DNA of 62,894 nucleotides from JAWOJB01 sp046484325 (GCA_046484325.1 JAWOJB010000017.1:1-62894); one strand, 5' to 3'. Counted from the first letter of the stretch, positions 34,325 through 43,745 are shown. Notes: generated from the letters alone by a model not told the origin. Translations and numbers: made by a program.

Positions 34325-36019
34325 TCAGCCTTCGGCATTGATGAGACCACCCCACAGGTAGGCGTAGTAGTCGAACGCGCCGGTGTTGCCGACGTGCAGC
34401 GGGTTGGCGGCGTCGAGGCCGACGTGCCACATGAACACCACGTCGTTGGCGTCGAAGTCCGACCCGTCGTGGAACTTGACGCCCTGGCGGAGCGCGCAGG
34501 TCCACGATGTGAGGTCGTCGCTCGGGGTGCACTCGGTCGCCAGCCGCGGGACCACCTCACCCGAGTCGAGTGCGTAGGTGAACAGCGGCTCCACCACCTG
34601 CTGGCACGGGGACAGCGACTCGCCATCCGTCTCGTCTGCGCAGAACAGCGAGATCGGCTCGTTGTTCTGCATGAAGACGAAGGTGTCCTTACCCGGGTCC
34701 GAGAACTCGAACTGGGGTGCGCCGAATGGCGGGTAGTTCGCCCCCTCCACGCTGACCAGCGCAGCCGAGGCGGCGGCACCATGAGCGATCGGGATCATTG
34801 GCACCAACTCGCGAATGGCGTTGTTCGCCTCGGTGTAGACCGAGGTAGCGTCCGCCGGGTCGCCGATCGCCGCACCAACCTCGAGCGGCTCGTAGATCTC
34901 CGGGAAGTTGTCACCGAACTGGCTTTGGTTCCGGTTGAAGTGGAAGTCCAGGAAGTTGGTGACGTGCGGGTAGTCCGCACCCCAACCGAGGAGGTGGATC
35001 CCCTCGAGGCTCCCACCCGTGGACTTGGCGATGAACTCGCCCGACTCCATCAGCTCGACCGTGGCGTCGATGTTGAGGTTCGCCGCCAGCTGGGCCTGGA
35101 TGTCCTGGGCCACGATGCCCGGCTCGGGCAGGTAGACCCGGAACACGTCCCGGTAGTAGATCGTCGTCGAGAACCCGTCCGGGAAGCCGGCCTCGGCCAG
35201 CAGCTCCCGTCCGGCCTCCGGATCGAACTCCCACCACTCGTCCCCGTCGCAGCCATTGGCGATCGAGCACGGCGTGAAGTGCGACGCAACCTCCGAGCCC
35301 ACCGGGTAGAAGTTGTCGATGATCCGCTGCCGGTCGATCCCCAGGGCGATCGCCTGACGCACCCGCACGTCGTCGAACGGGGCGAAGGTGTTGGTGAACC
35401 CGACGTAGAAGACGTTCGGGTTGGCGATCGGGATGAACTGCAGGTTCGGATCACCCTGGATCGTCGGGATGTCGTCGGGGCTCGGGTTGGTGATCTGGTC
35501 GACGTTGCCGGACTGCAGCTCGAGCAGCCGCTGGGCACCCTCGGTGGCCCACCGGTACACGAGCGTCTCGAAGGCCGGCACCTGGCCGTAGTAGTCCTGG
35601 TTGGCCTTGAACACGACCGAGTCGCCCCGGTTCCACGCTTCGAGGACGAACGGGCCGGTGCCGATCGGGTTGGCGAGCGGCGACCCGCCCGTGGCCTCCA
35701 TGTGCTCCTGCGGCTGGATGCCGAACGGCGTGAACGCCAGCTTGGCGAGAAACGCCGGGTCGGGCTTGCACAGGTCGAACTGGACCGTGTACTGGTCGAC
35801 GGCCTCGATCTTCGAAATAATGCCGCCGTAGTCGCATCCGCCGGCGTCGAGGACCAGGCCCTCGAAGTCGGTCATGGGCGATGTGGTGGTGGTCTCCCCG
35901 GCCGTGGTGGTTGTCTCGGCGGCCGTGGTCGTCGTGGTGTCCCCGGCCCCATCCCCGCCGCAGGCGGCGAGAACGAGCGCCAGGATCGCCACGAGGGCGA
36001 CCCATCGGGTACGTCGCAT
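34325..36019 (-). CDS. dppA: Peptide-binding lipoprotein (SBP family 5), apparently circularly permuted (564 aa)
   Basis: A lipoprotein signal (LALVLAACGG, lipid-bearing Cys20) and a Thr/Glu-rich tether (27-48) lead into sequence that normally lies about 150 residues into this family: 'IEAVDQYTVQFDL', then 'IGTGPFVLEAWNRGD' and 'VRQAIALGIDRQRII'. The usual N-terminal third is instead at the C-terminus (445-564): 'DTFVFMQNNEPISLF', 'LTSWTCALRQGVKFHDGSDF', 'DANDVVFMWHVGL'. Joining the end back to the post-tether start restores the normal order. In the fold these ends are near each other, so the protein could still bind peptides outside the membrane. ATG 36019 follows AAGGAGGAA. Confidence 0.85.
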   Translation of the reverse strand: MRRTRWVALVAILALVLAACGGDGAGDTTTTTAAETTTTAGETTTTSPMTDFEGLVLDAGGCDYGGIISKIEAVDQYTVQFDLCKPDPAFLAKLAFTPFGIQPQEHMEATGGSPLANPIGTGPFVLEAWNRGDSVVFKANQDYYGQVPAFETLVYRWATEGAQRLLELQSGNVDQITNPSPDDIPTIQGDPNLQFIPIANPNVFYVGFTNTFAPFDDVRVRQAIALGIDRQRIIDNFYPVGSEVASHFTPCSIANGCDGDEWWEFDPEAGRELLAEAGFPDGFSTTIYYRDVFRVYLPEPGIVAQDIQAQLAANLNIDATVELMESGEFIAKSTGGSLEGIHLLGWGADYPHVTNFLDFHFNRNQSQFGDNFPEIYEPLEVGAAIGDPADATSVYTEANNAIRELVPMIPIAHGAAASAALVSVEGANYPPFGAPQFEFSDPGKDTFVFMQNNEPISLFCADETDGESLSPCQQVVEPLFTYALDSGEVVPRLATECTPSDDLTSWTCALRQGVKFHDGSDFDANDVVFMWHVGLDAANPLHVGNTGAFDYYAYLWGGLINAEG

Positions 36020-36176
36020 GGTTCCTCCTTGGTTTCCTCCCGAACGCCCCTGCGTCTCTCGACGAGGGGTCGTCGCCCAACGCTACTCGGTGCCGGGGCT
36101 GGTTGTGGCCATCCGAGGGGTCGGGAGTCGGGGCGGCGTGAGCCCGTCCGGCGGTCCGAGGTACCCTGGCCGGTCC

Positions 36177-38600
36177 ATGCCGTACGACGTCCAGACCATC
36201 GAAGCCAAGTGGCAGGACCGCTGGGAGGCGGAACGGGTCTTCAACGTGACCGAGGACCCCGACCGACCCAAGTACTACAACGTCCAGATGTACCCCTATC
36301 CGTCGGGCGACCTCCACATGGGTCACCTCCGGAACTACACCTACGTCGACCTGCTCACCCGCTACCGGCGGATGCAGGGATACAACGTCCTCTCGCCGAT
36401 GGGATGGGACAGCTTCGGGCTCCCGGCCGAGAACGCCGCCATCCAGACGGGGATCCACCCCCGGGTATTCACCGAGACCCAGATCGCCCGGATGAAAGCG
36501 CAATTGCGGCGCCTGGGGGCGGTCTACGACTGGGACCGCGAGATCGCCGTCCACACCCCCGAGTACTACCGCTGGGACCAGTGGCTGTTCCTCAAGCTGT
36601 ACGAGCGGGGCCTCGCCTACAAGAAGCAGGCGCCGGTCAACTGGTGCCCCCGCGACGCCACGGTGCTGGCCAACGAGCAGGTGGTCGACGGGGCCTGCGA
36701 GCGGTGCGGCACAACGGTGGAGAAGCGGGACCTGTCCCAGTGGTTCTTCAGGATCACCGACTACGCCGACCGGCTGCTGGAGGCTCTGACCCACCTCCAC
36801 GAGTGGCCGGACCGGGTCCGCACGATGCAGGAGAACTGGATCGGCCGCTCCGAGGGCTGCCGGTTCACCATGGCCGTGGCAGGCACCGACCTCTCCTTCG
36901 AGGTCTTCACCACCCGCCCCGACACCTCGTTCGGCATGACCTTCGCCGTGCTCGCCCCCGAGCACCCGCTCGTCGAACGGATGATCGCCGGAACCGAGCA
37001 TGAGGCCGAGGTCAGCGCCTACGTCGAGCGGGCCCGCAGCCTGACCGAGATCGACCGCCTCGCCGAGGGCGAGAAGACGGGCGTCTTCACCGGCCGTCAT
37101 GCGGTCAACCCGGTCAACGGCAAGCAGGTGCCCCTGTTCGTGGCGGACTACGTCCTCATGGGCTATGGCACCGGGGCGATCATGGCGGTCCCCGGCGAGG
37201 ACCAGCGGGATTGGGACTTCGCCGAGCGGTACGGCCTCGAGATCATCCCGACCGTGGCCCGCCCGGAGGGTTGGGAGGGCAAGGCGTACACCGGCGACGG
37301 CGTGATGATCAACTCGGGATTCCTCGACGGGATGGCCAAGGAGGAGGCGATCCCCGCCGCCACGGCCTGGTTCGAGGAGCGCGGCCTCGGCGAGGCCACC
37401 GTCACGTACCGCCTGCGCGACTGGCTGATCTCCCGGCAGCGATACTGGGGCTGCCCGATCCCGATGGTCGAGTGTGCCGGGTGCGGGATCGTCCCCGTCC
37501 CGGAGGAGGATCTTCCCGTCATCCATCCCGACGTCGAGGACTACGCCCCCCAGGGCCGGTCGCCCCTCGCCGGAGTGGAGGAGTTCGTGCACACGGTGTG
37601 CCCGCGCTGCGGCGGCCCCGCCACCCGCGAGACCGACACGATGGACACGTTCGTCGACTCTTCTTGGTACTTCCTCCGGTACTGCGATCCCCACAACGGC
37701 GAGGCGATCTTCGACCCCGACAAGGTCGGCTACTGGATGCCGGTCGACCAGTACATCGGTGGGGTCGAGCACGCCGTGCTCCACCTCCTCTACGCCCGGT
37801 TCATCACCAAGGTGCTCCACGACATGGGCCTGGTGGCGGTCGACGAGCCCTTCGCCCGGCTCTTCACCCAGGGCATGCTGGTGAAGGACGGGGCCAAGAT
37901 GTCGAAGTCGAAGGGCAACGTCGTCCCTCCCGACGACTACTACCTCCGGTACGGGGCCGACGCGATCCGGCTCTACGAGCTATTCATTGGTCCTCCCACC
38001 GACGACGCGGTGTGGACCGACCGGGGGGTGGAGGGGACCGCCCGGTTTCTCGACCGGGTGTGGCGGATGGGCACCGGGGAGGTCGGCCAGACGGTGGACC
38101 GCCACCCGTCGGATGCCGATCGGGCCATCCTCGGCGTCGCCCACCGCACGCTGCGCAAGGTGACCGGCGACATCGACCGGTTCTCGTTCAACACCGCGGT
38201 GGCCGCGCTGATGGCTTTCGCCAACGAGCTTCAGGACTACCTGCGGGCCGGCGCCCGGGCCGAGACCATCACCGAGGCGTACCGGCTCATGCTGCTGATG
38301 CTCGCCCCGATGGCCCCCCACCTCGCCCACGAGCTGTGGGAGCGCACCGGTGGGGAGGGGATGCTGGCGGTGGAGCCGTGGCCGGCCTGGGACGCCGACC
38401 TCGCCCGCGAGGACACGGTGACGATGGTGCTGCAGGTCAACGGCAAGGTCAGGGATCGGGTCGAGGTCGATGCCTCGATCGACGCCGGGGAGGCCGAGCG
38501 GGTGGCGCTCGCCTCGTCGAAGATGCAGGCCTGGATCGACGGCAAGCCGATCCGTCAGGTGATCGCCCGGCCCCCGCGGCTGGTGAACGTGGTGGTGTGA
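36177..38600 (+). CDS. leuS: Leucyl-tRNA synthetase (807 aa)
   Basis: This class I synthetase charges tRNA-Leu in the cytoplasm. The HIGH motif appears as 'YPSGDLHMGHLRNYT' (residues ~43-53), the editing domain contains 'TTRPDTSFGMTF' and 'GTGAIMAVPGEDQRDW', the zinc region 'CPRCGG', and the KMSKS loop 'KDGAKMSKSKGNV' lies near residue 572. The anticodon-binding and C-terminal domains are complete ('VQVNGKVRDRVEV' type ending). The start is ATG 36177; the 157-base gap to the divergent dppA holds the promoters of both. Confidence 0.96.
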   Translation: MPYDVQTIEAKWQDRWEAERVFNVTEDPDRPKYYNVQMYPYPSGDLHMGHLRNYTYVDLLTRYRRMQGYNVLSPMGWDSFGLPAENAAIQTGIHPRVFTETQIARMKAQLRRLGAVYDWDREIAVHTPEYYRWDQWLFLKLYERGLAYKKQAPVNWCPRDATVLANEQVVDGACERCGTTVEKRDLSQWFFRITDYADRLLEALTHLHEWPDRVRTMQENWIGRSEGCRFTMAVAGTDLSFEVFTTRPDTSFGMTFAVLAPEHPLVERMIAGTEHEAEVSAYVERARSLTEIDRLAEGEKTGVFTGRHAVNPVNGKQVPLFVADYVLMGYGTGAIMAVPGEDQRDWDFAERYGLEIIPTVARPEGWEGKAYTGDGVMINSGFLDGMAKEEAIPAATAWFEERGLGEATVTYRLRDWLISRQRYWGCPIPMVECAGCGIVPVPEEDLPVIHPDVEDYAPQGRSPLAGVEEFVHTVCPRCGGPATRETDTMDTFVDSSWYFLRYCDPHNGEAIFDPDKVGYWMPVDQYIGGVEHAVLHLLYARFITKVLHDMGLVAVDEPFARLFTQGMLVKDGAKMSKSKGNVVPPDDYYLRYGADAIRLYELFIGPPTDDAVWTDRGVEGTARFLDRVWRMGTGEVGQTVDRHPSDADRAILGVAHRTLRKVTGDIDRFSFNTAVAALMAFANELQDYLRAGARAETITEAYRLMLLMLAPMAPHLAHELWERTGGEGMLAVEPWPAWDADLAREDTVTMVLQVNGKVRDRVEVDASIDAGEAERVALASSKMQAWIDGKPIRQVIARPPRLVNVVV

Positions 38601-38659
38601 GTCGGAGCCGAACCGTGTAAGGGAGGCATTCCCGACCCACCGGTGGTAAACCGGGCGCG

Positions 38660-39085
38660 ATGCGTCCCGGATTTCCGCCCTCGGTGCTCCTCCACCTCGG
38701 CGGCCACGATGCCGAGGTGGTGGCGCGAGCGGTGGGGCTCCCCGCCGTGGACTCGGTGGCCGTGCGACCGGCCCCCCGCTGGATGACCATGACCTGGCGA
38801 GGCTCGGTGGCCGGGATGACGTGGCCGTGGGCCATCTACCTGCGGCCCGACGTGCTGGTCGGTGATCCCCGCCGGCGGGCGGCGCTCATCGCCCACGAGC
38901 TGGTGCATGTCCGTCAATGGCGGGAGCTGGGAAGGGGGCGATTCCTGGTCCGGTACGTCGGCGACTACCTCCGGGGCAGGCTGAGGGGCCTCGGCCACGA
39001 TGCGGCGTACCGGCGCATCGCGCTCGAGGCCGAGGCCGATGCCGTCGCCCGGGCGGCACTGGGCCCGGGCCATCGTGACACCTGA
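38660..39085 (+). CDS. Small HExxH metallopeptidase-like protein (141 aa)
   Basis: The motif 'IAHELVHVRQWRELG' (about residues 78-92) matches the zinc-binding HExxH core, and 'YRRIALEAEADAVAR' downstream supplies a Glu that could be the third ligand, as in DUF4157-like proteins. No signal peptide or membrane helix is evident. Whether it is a true peptidase is unknown. It begins at ATG 38660, 59 bases behind leuS, and is followed by lgt. Confidence 0.6.
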   Translation: MRPGFPPSVLLHLGGHDAEVVARAVGLPAVDSVAVRPAPRWMTMTWRGSVAGMTWPWAIYLRPDVLVGDPRRRAALIAHELVHVRQWRELGRGRFLVRYVGDYLRGRLRGLGHDAAYRRIALEAEADAVARAALGPGHRDT

Positions 39086-39150
39086 CTCACCGGCCGGATG
39101 ACGGTGCCCTTCGACCCGGCTACGCACGTCGCCTGAGTAGCGTTGCCGCC

Positions 39151-39957
39151 GTGCACCTCGGCTTCATCCCCCCGCCTCCGTTCAGCGTGTTCGAGATCGG
39201 CCCGTTGAGCATCTACGTCTACGGGATCCTCATCGGGATCGGCGTGGTGGCCGCCGTCACGATCACCGTCAACCGTTACGAGCGCTTCGGCGGGGACCCG
39301 AAGCTGGCCGAGCGGGCGTCGCTGTGGGCGATCTTCCTCGGGTTCGCCGGTGCCCGTGCCGCATACGTCTCCACCCACCTCGACAGGTTCCAGGACGAGT
39401 GGTGGAAGGTCATCGCCATCTGGGAGGGCGGCATCGCCCTGTTCGGAGGGCTCACGGCGGGTGCGATCACCGCCTTCGTCTATCTCCGCCGCCACGGCGG
39501 CGACTTCGCCGCCTACGCCGATGCCGCGGCGGTCGGGATCCCGGTGGCCCAGGCCATCGGGCGGTGGGGCAACTACTTCAACCAGGAGTTGTTCGGGACG
39601 CCGACCACGCTTTCCTGGGCACTCGAGGTGGAAACCCCGTTCCGGCCCGCCCGGTACGCCGAGTTCGAGACCTTCCACCCCACGTTCCTGTACGAGTCGA
39701 CGTGGAACCTGCTCATCGTCGTCCCCCTCGTCCTCTGGGTGGAACGGCGCGGGTGGCTGCCCCGGGGAGGCCTGTTCTTCGTCTACCTCGCCGCCTACGG
39801 ATTCATGCGGTTCATGCTCGAGTTGATCCGGACCGACACCACCTTTCGTCTGCTCGGGCTGAGCCGGAACGGCTGGGTGGCGGCCTTCGTGACGATCGGC
39901 TCCGGGATCGGGCTGGTCGTGCTGTCGAGACGGAAGGCAACCGCCGGCCTCGCCTGA
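39151..39957 (+). CDS. lgt: Prolipoprotein diacylglyceryl transferase (268 aa)
   Basis: This is an integral membrane enzyme that attaches diacylglycerol to the lipobox Cys of preprolipoproteins such as the local DppA. The Lgt signature 'GIPVAQAIGRWGNYFNQELFG' is present at about residues 130-150, with the N-terminal 'GPLSIYVYGILIGIGVV' and the late 'YGFMRFMLELIRTD' motif. Seven helices are predicted, at normal length. It starts at GTG 39151 without a strong ribosome site. Confidence 0.95.
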   Translation: MHLGFIPPPPFSVFEIGPLSIYVYGILIGIGVVAAVTITVNRYERFGGDPKLAERASLWAIFLGFAGARAAYVSTHLDRFQDEWWKVIAIWEGGIALFGGLTAGAITAFVYLRRHGGDFAAYADAAAVGIPVAQAIGRWGNYFNQELFGTPTTLSWALEVETPFRPARYAEFETFHPTFLYESTWNLLIVVPLVLWVERRGWLPRGGLFFVYLAAYGFMRFMLELIRTDTTFRLLGLSRNGWVAAFVTIGSGIGLVVLSRRKATAGLA

Positions 39958-40042
39958 GCCTCCTGGCATCCCCCTGGACGCCGCCTCGCCCCTCTGGTAG
40001 GTACACCGGCGGGCAGGTGGTCGGTGGGGCGGGGGGTCGCGT

Positions 40043-40645
40043 ATGGATCCGGAGCGGGTCAGGGTGGCCGCACCCATCGTGGGTGGGCTGGTCGTCGGGC
40101 TGGTCGCGCTCACCTTTGGTGCCGCATCGTGGTTTGGGGCCGGCGCCTCCGAGCCGCTCCCGCAGGTCCCCGTCGAGCCGGCCGCCCTGCCGGTCGACGA
40201 GCCGCCTGCCCCGCTCACCGTCCACGTGTCGGGATGGGTCGAGAATCCGGGTCTGGTGGCGCTGTCGCCGGGGACGAGGGTGGCGGACGCCGTGGCCGCC
40301 GCCGGGGGTGCCCGGGTGGGGGCGAGGCTCGACGTGATCAACCTGGCCGAGCTACTCGTCGACGGGACCCGGGTGGTCGTTCCCGGCCCCGACGGCGTGA
40401 CCCTCCCGGAGGCGGCGGGCGATGTCTCCGGTCCGGCCGCCGCCGGATCGGGGATGGTGGCGGTCAACCGGGCGCGCGCCGAGGAGCTCCAGCGGCTTCC
40501 CGGGGTCGGGCCGGTGCTGGCCGAGCGGATCGTGGCCCACCGGGAGGCAAACGGGCCATTCCGGAACGTCGAAGACCTGCTCGACGTGCCCGGCATCGGC
40601 GAGGGCCGGCTGGCGCAGATCCGGGACCTCGTCGAGATCCCGTGA
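40043..40645 (+). CDS. comEA: ComEA-like DNA-binding protein (200 aa)
   Basis: One membrane anchor (about residues 8-32), then a SLBB domain ('TVHVSGWVENPGLVALSPG', about 58-115) and a C-terminal helix-hairpin-helix pair ('RAEELQRLPGVGPVLAERI', 'VEDLLDVPGIGEGRLAQI', about 145-198). In competent Gram-positive bacteria ComEA binds DNA on the outer face and passes it to the ComEC channel. It is coupled to comEC by a GTGA overlap at 40642. Confidence 0.93.
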   Translation: MDPERVRVAAPIVGGLVVGLVALTFGAASWFGAGASEPLPQVPVEPAALPVDEPPAPLTVHVSGWVENPGLVALSPGTRVADAVAAAGGARVGARLDVINLAELLVDGTRVVVPGPDGVTLPEAAGDVSGPAAAGSGMVAVNRARAEELQRLPGVGPVLAERIVAHREANGPFRNVEDLLDVPGIGEGRLAQIRDLVEIP

Positions 40646-42759
40646 GCCGGCCCATCCCGGGGAGGGCGGGGCGCGCCGCCCTCGGGTCGGCGATGGCCGT
40701 CTGGGCGGGCACGCTGGCGGGACTGTCCGGGCGAGCCGGGCTGGTCGTGCTGCTGGCCTCGGGGGCCGGGATCGCCACCCTCATGACACGCACCCGGTGG
40801 CCGCTGGTGGGGGCGTTCATGCTCGTTATGGGATTCGCGTCGGGCGCAGCCGCAGGCGGTCGGGCGGCGACGATGCTCACCGGCGAGCTCCCGACCGGCA
40901 CGGTCACCGTTCAGGCGGTGGTGCTCGACGACGCTCGCCCATCCCGGATGGGGCCGTGGGCGACAGCCCGGCCCTTCGCCGTCGACGGACAACCCTGGCG
41001 GGGCCCGACGATCCTCGTGTCTGGTGAGCCGATGGCAGCGGTGCGGGCGGGGGAGCGGTGGGATCTGCGGGGGCCGATTCGCCCGGCACCGCGGGTGGTC
41101 CGCGGCGATCCGGTGGCAGGTCGAATGGCCGTGCGCGAGGCCCGCCGCCTGGCCGGCCCGGGTGGCGTGGTCGGGGCGGCCGGAGTTCTCCGGGAGGCGA
41201 CACTCGATCCTCTCGTCCGGCGGGGCGGCGATGGCGCGGCGCTGCTGGCCGGCTTCCTCGTGGGCGATACCCGGCGGGTCCATCCGGCCGACCTGGAGGC
41301 GCTGCGCCGGGCCGGGTTGAGCCATTACGTCGCCGTCTCGGGCTCCAACGTCGCCCTGTTCCTGGGTCTGTGGTGGCTGGTGCTGGCCCCGTCCTGGCGG
41401 CGGCCGCGCCTGCGAGCCGGTCTCGGGCTGGTCGGGCTGGTCCTGTTCGTGATCGTGACGCGCTGGGAGCCCTCGGTGCTGCGGGCGGCGGCGATGGCCG
41501 GGGTGGTGCTCCTGGCCCGGGTGGCCGGTCTGTCGGTCGACGTGTGGGTCGCCCTGGGGGTGGGCGTCACGGCGATGCTGCTCGTCTCGGGCAGCCTGGC
41601 GACCGACCTCGGCTTCGCCCTGTCTGCGGCCGCCACCGCCGGGGTGGTCGTGGCGGCCCGGCTTGCACCGAAGCGGTGGGGGAGGGTGCGGATGGCGCTG
41701 GCCGCCACCGCCGGGGCCCAGGTGGCGGTGACCCCGCTGCTCTTCGCCACGTTCGGAACCGTCCCGCTGCTCTCGCCGCTGACCAACCTGGTGTCGGCAC
41801 CCCTGGTGACCCTGTCGACCGCCTTCGGTGGAATTGGCGCCCTGGCGCGAGTCGGTCCGCTTGTCGACGTGGGGGTGGGGGTGGCCCGGTTGGTGCTGGC
41901 GGTGGCGCGGCTGGCCTCCCCCTGGCCCCAGCTCGGGGCCGGGTCGATCCCCTGGATCGTCGGGGCAGGGGCACTCGCGCTCGTGCCGAACCTCCGCCGG
42001 CCTCTCGCCGTCTCGCTGGCGGCCGCCGGGCTGGCCCTCGCCGTACCCCAGGCGACCACGCCTCCGGCTCTCGTCGTGCTCGACGTCGGCCAGGGGGACT
42101 CGGTGCTGCTGCTGGCCCCCGATGCGACGGTGCTCGTCGACGGCGGGCCCGATCCCATGGTGCTGGCCCATAAGCTCGCAGATCACGGGGTGAGGGCGAT
42201 CGATCTCGTCGTGATCACCCACCCCCATGCCGATCACACCACCGGCCTGACCGGGGTGTTCGGGCGAATGCCGGTGGCACTCGCGTGGGATGCCGCCAAA
42301 CCCCACACGACACCGGCCCACACGGTCACGCTCGCAGCGGCCGCCGGCGCCGGCGTCGCGGTGACCCGCCCTCCGGTGGGCCGGGTCGTGGACGTCGGCT
42401 CGATTCGGCTCGAGGTGCTGGGCCCCCGCCGTCGGTACGCCGGGCCCAACGACCAGTCGATCGTGCTGCGGGCCCACCTCGCCGGCATGTCGGTGCTCCT
42501 GGCCGCCGACGTCGAGGTCGTCGCCCAGCGCGAGCTCGGATCGATCCGCGCCGACGTGCTGAAGGTGCCGCACCAGGGGGCGGCGACGAGCGACGCCCGA
42601 TGGCTGGCCGAGAGTGCCGCTCCCCTGGCGATCGTCAGCGTGGGGCCCAACGACTACGGCCATCCGGCAGACTGGGTGATCGAGGCGCTGGAGGCCGCCG
42701 GCTCCCGGGTCGTCCGCACCGACGAGTGGGGCGACGTGGTGGTGCGGCCTCCGTCTTGA
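40642..42759 (+). CDS. comEC: ComEC/Rec2 DNA uptake channel (705 aa)
   Basis: The N-terminal part has membrane helices and an OB-like region, the middle is the Competence channel domain ('RAGLSHYVAVSGSNVALFL', about residues 225-245), and the C-terminal third is a metallo-beta-lactamase-like domain with 'LDVGQGDSVLLLAPD' and 'ITHPHADHTTGLTG' (about 524-537) and 'LKVPHQGAATSD'. The last may be a nuclease that degrades the second DNA strand. With ComEA it indicates potential natural transformation, although no pilus genes are in the window. GTG 40642 overlaps the comEA stop. Confidence 0.93.
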   Translation: MSRPIPGRAGRAALGSAMAVWAGTLAGLSGRAGLVVLLASGAGIATLMTRTRWPLVGAFMLVMGFASGAAAGGRAATMLTGELPTGTVTVQAVVLDDARPSRMGPWATARPFAVDGQPWRGPTILVSGEPMAAVRAGERWDLRGPIRPAPRVVRGDPVAGRMAVREARRLAGPGGVVGAAGVLREATLDPLVRRGGDGAALLAGFLVGDTRRVHPADLEALRRAGLSHYVAVSGSNVALFLGLWWLVLAPSWRRPRLRAGLGLVGLVLFVIVTRWEPSVLRAAAMAGVVLLARVAGLSVDVWVALGVGVTAMLLVSGSLATDLGFALSAAATAGVVVAARLAPKRWGRVRMALAATAGAQVAVTPLLFATFGTVPLLSPLTNLVSAPLVTLSTAFGGIGALARVGPLVDVGVGVARLVLAVARLASPWPQLGAGSIPWIVGAGALALVPNLRRPLAVSLAAAGLALAVPQATTPPALVVLDVGQGDSVLLLAPDATVLVDGGPDPMVLAHKLADHGVRAIDLVVITHPHADHTTGLTGVFGRMPVALAWDAAKPHTTPAHTVTLAAAAGAGVAVTRPPVGRVVDVGSIRLEVLGPRRRYAGPNDQSIVLRAHLAGMSVLLAADVEVVAQRELGSIRADVLKVPHQGAATSDARWLAESAAPLAIVSVGPNDYGHPADWVIEALEAAGSRVVRTDEWGDVVVRPPS

Positions 42760-42790
42760 GGTACGGCGGGCGGCGGGGGAGACTTCGCCG

Positions 42791-43606
42791 ATGCCAGATT
42801 CCTCGATGCTGCGGCTGCGCGACCGAGAGGTTCGTTTCGGCGGGATCACCCACGTGATGGGGGTCGTCAACCTCTCGCCCGAGTCGGCCAACCGCCAGAG
42901 CTTCGCTCCCGACGCCGCAGCCGCGGTGGCGCTTGCCCGGCGCCATCGCCAGGCCGGGGCGACCCTCGTCGACGTCGGCGGCCAGTCCTCGCGCTTCGAC
43001 GTGGCCACGCTCGACCCCGCCGAGGAGATCGCACGTCTGCGCCCGACCATCGAGGCACTCGTCGCCGACGACTTCCTGGTCTCGGTCGACACCTGGAAGC
43101 CGGCCGTCGCCGAGGCGGCGCTGACGGCCGGGGCCCACATCGTCAACGACACCGGCGGGCTGCGGGACCCGGCGATGCGAGAGCTCGTCGCCGTCCACCG
43201 TGCCGGGGCGATCCTCGTCTACGTCGAGGGCGACAACCCCCACGACGTCGGGGAGGTCGAGATCGCCGCCGACAAGGCCGTGCTCACCGCGGAGCGCCTG
43301 GAGTCTCGCCTCGCCGAGCTCGAGGCGGCCGGCCTCACCGAGGTCGTCGTCGATCCCGGCATAGCTCTCAACTACCGGGGGGACTATGCGGCGTACACCC
43401 GCCTCCAGCTCGACGTGATCCGCGGCTCGGCGGCGCTGCATCGGCTTGGGAGGCCGGTGCTCATCCCGATCCCCCGCAAGCAGGAGGACCACCGGGTGGC
43501 GGCGTACATCGCGATGGCGATTGAGTACGAGGCTGACCTCATCCGGGTTCACGACGTGGAGATGGCGTGCGACCTGGTTCGCCTCTACGGCCGTTCGGTG
43601 GGCTGA
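42791..43606 (+). CDS. Divergent dihydropteroate-synthase-like protein (271 aa)
   Basis: This is a TIM-barrel of the pterin-binding family: 'THVMGVVNLSPESANRQSF' corresponds to MGI-x-N-x-TPDSF, 'LVDVGGQSSRFD' to D-x-GG-x-STRPG, 'VSVDTWKPAVAEAAL' and 'IVNDTGGLRD' are conserved, and 'VVDPGIALNY' stands where DPGIGFGK is expected. The lysine of the last motif and the arginine-rich loop ending are altered, so it may use another pterin substrate or be a paralogue rather than the folate enzyme. It starts at ATG 42791, 31 bases behind comEC. Confidence 0.7.
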   Translation: MPDSSMLRLRDREVRFGGITHVMGVVNLSPESANRQSFAPDAAAAVALARRHRQAGATLVDVGGQSSRFDVATLDPAEEIARLRPTIEALVADDFLVSVDTWKPAVAEAALTAGAHIVNDTGGLRDPAMRELVAVHRAGAILVYVEGDNPHDVGEVEIAADKAVLTAERLESRLAELEAAGLTEVVVDPGIALNYRGDYAAYTRLQLDVIRGSAALHRLGRPVLIPIPRKQEDHRVAAYIAMAIEYEADLIRVHDVEMACDLVRLYGRSVG

Positions 43607-43635
43607 GCCACTCCTCCCCATCCCGCGTCGCCGCC

Positions 43636-43718
43636 AACCGTGGGCCGCTGACCACGATCTGTGTGTTCACCAACCCAGGGTTGGTGAACACACCCAGTGT
43701 GGCCCCCGGCCCACGGTT
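43636..43718. repeat. Nested inverted repeats in the folP-like/holA gap
   Basis: An inner palindrome (43661-43676 with 43678-43693, 16-base arms) lies inside an outer inverted repeat (43636-43647 with 43707-43718, 12-base arms). It is placed after the DHPS-like gene and just before holA (43746). It could end the upstream transcript or act as a control element of holA. The inner arm contains GTTGGTGAA, similar to GTTGCTCAA in the 21787-21831 palindrome. Confidence 0.65.
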
Positions 43719-43745
43719 CGGAGGCGGGCGGTAGCGTGCGGGGAC

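Noticed and set aside
34394..37003. An 869-codon plus-strand frame across dppA and leuS
   Set aside because: It crosses two real genes on opposite strands and their promoters; its composition is that of a shadow frame.
38965..43152. A 1395-codon open frame on the minus strand
   Set aside because: It is the shadow of lgt, comEA, comEC and the DHPS-like gene in GC-rich DNA; the translation is Arg/Pro/Gly-rich with no domain.
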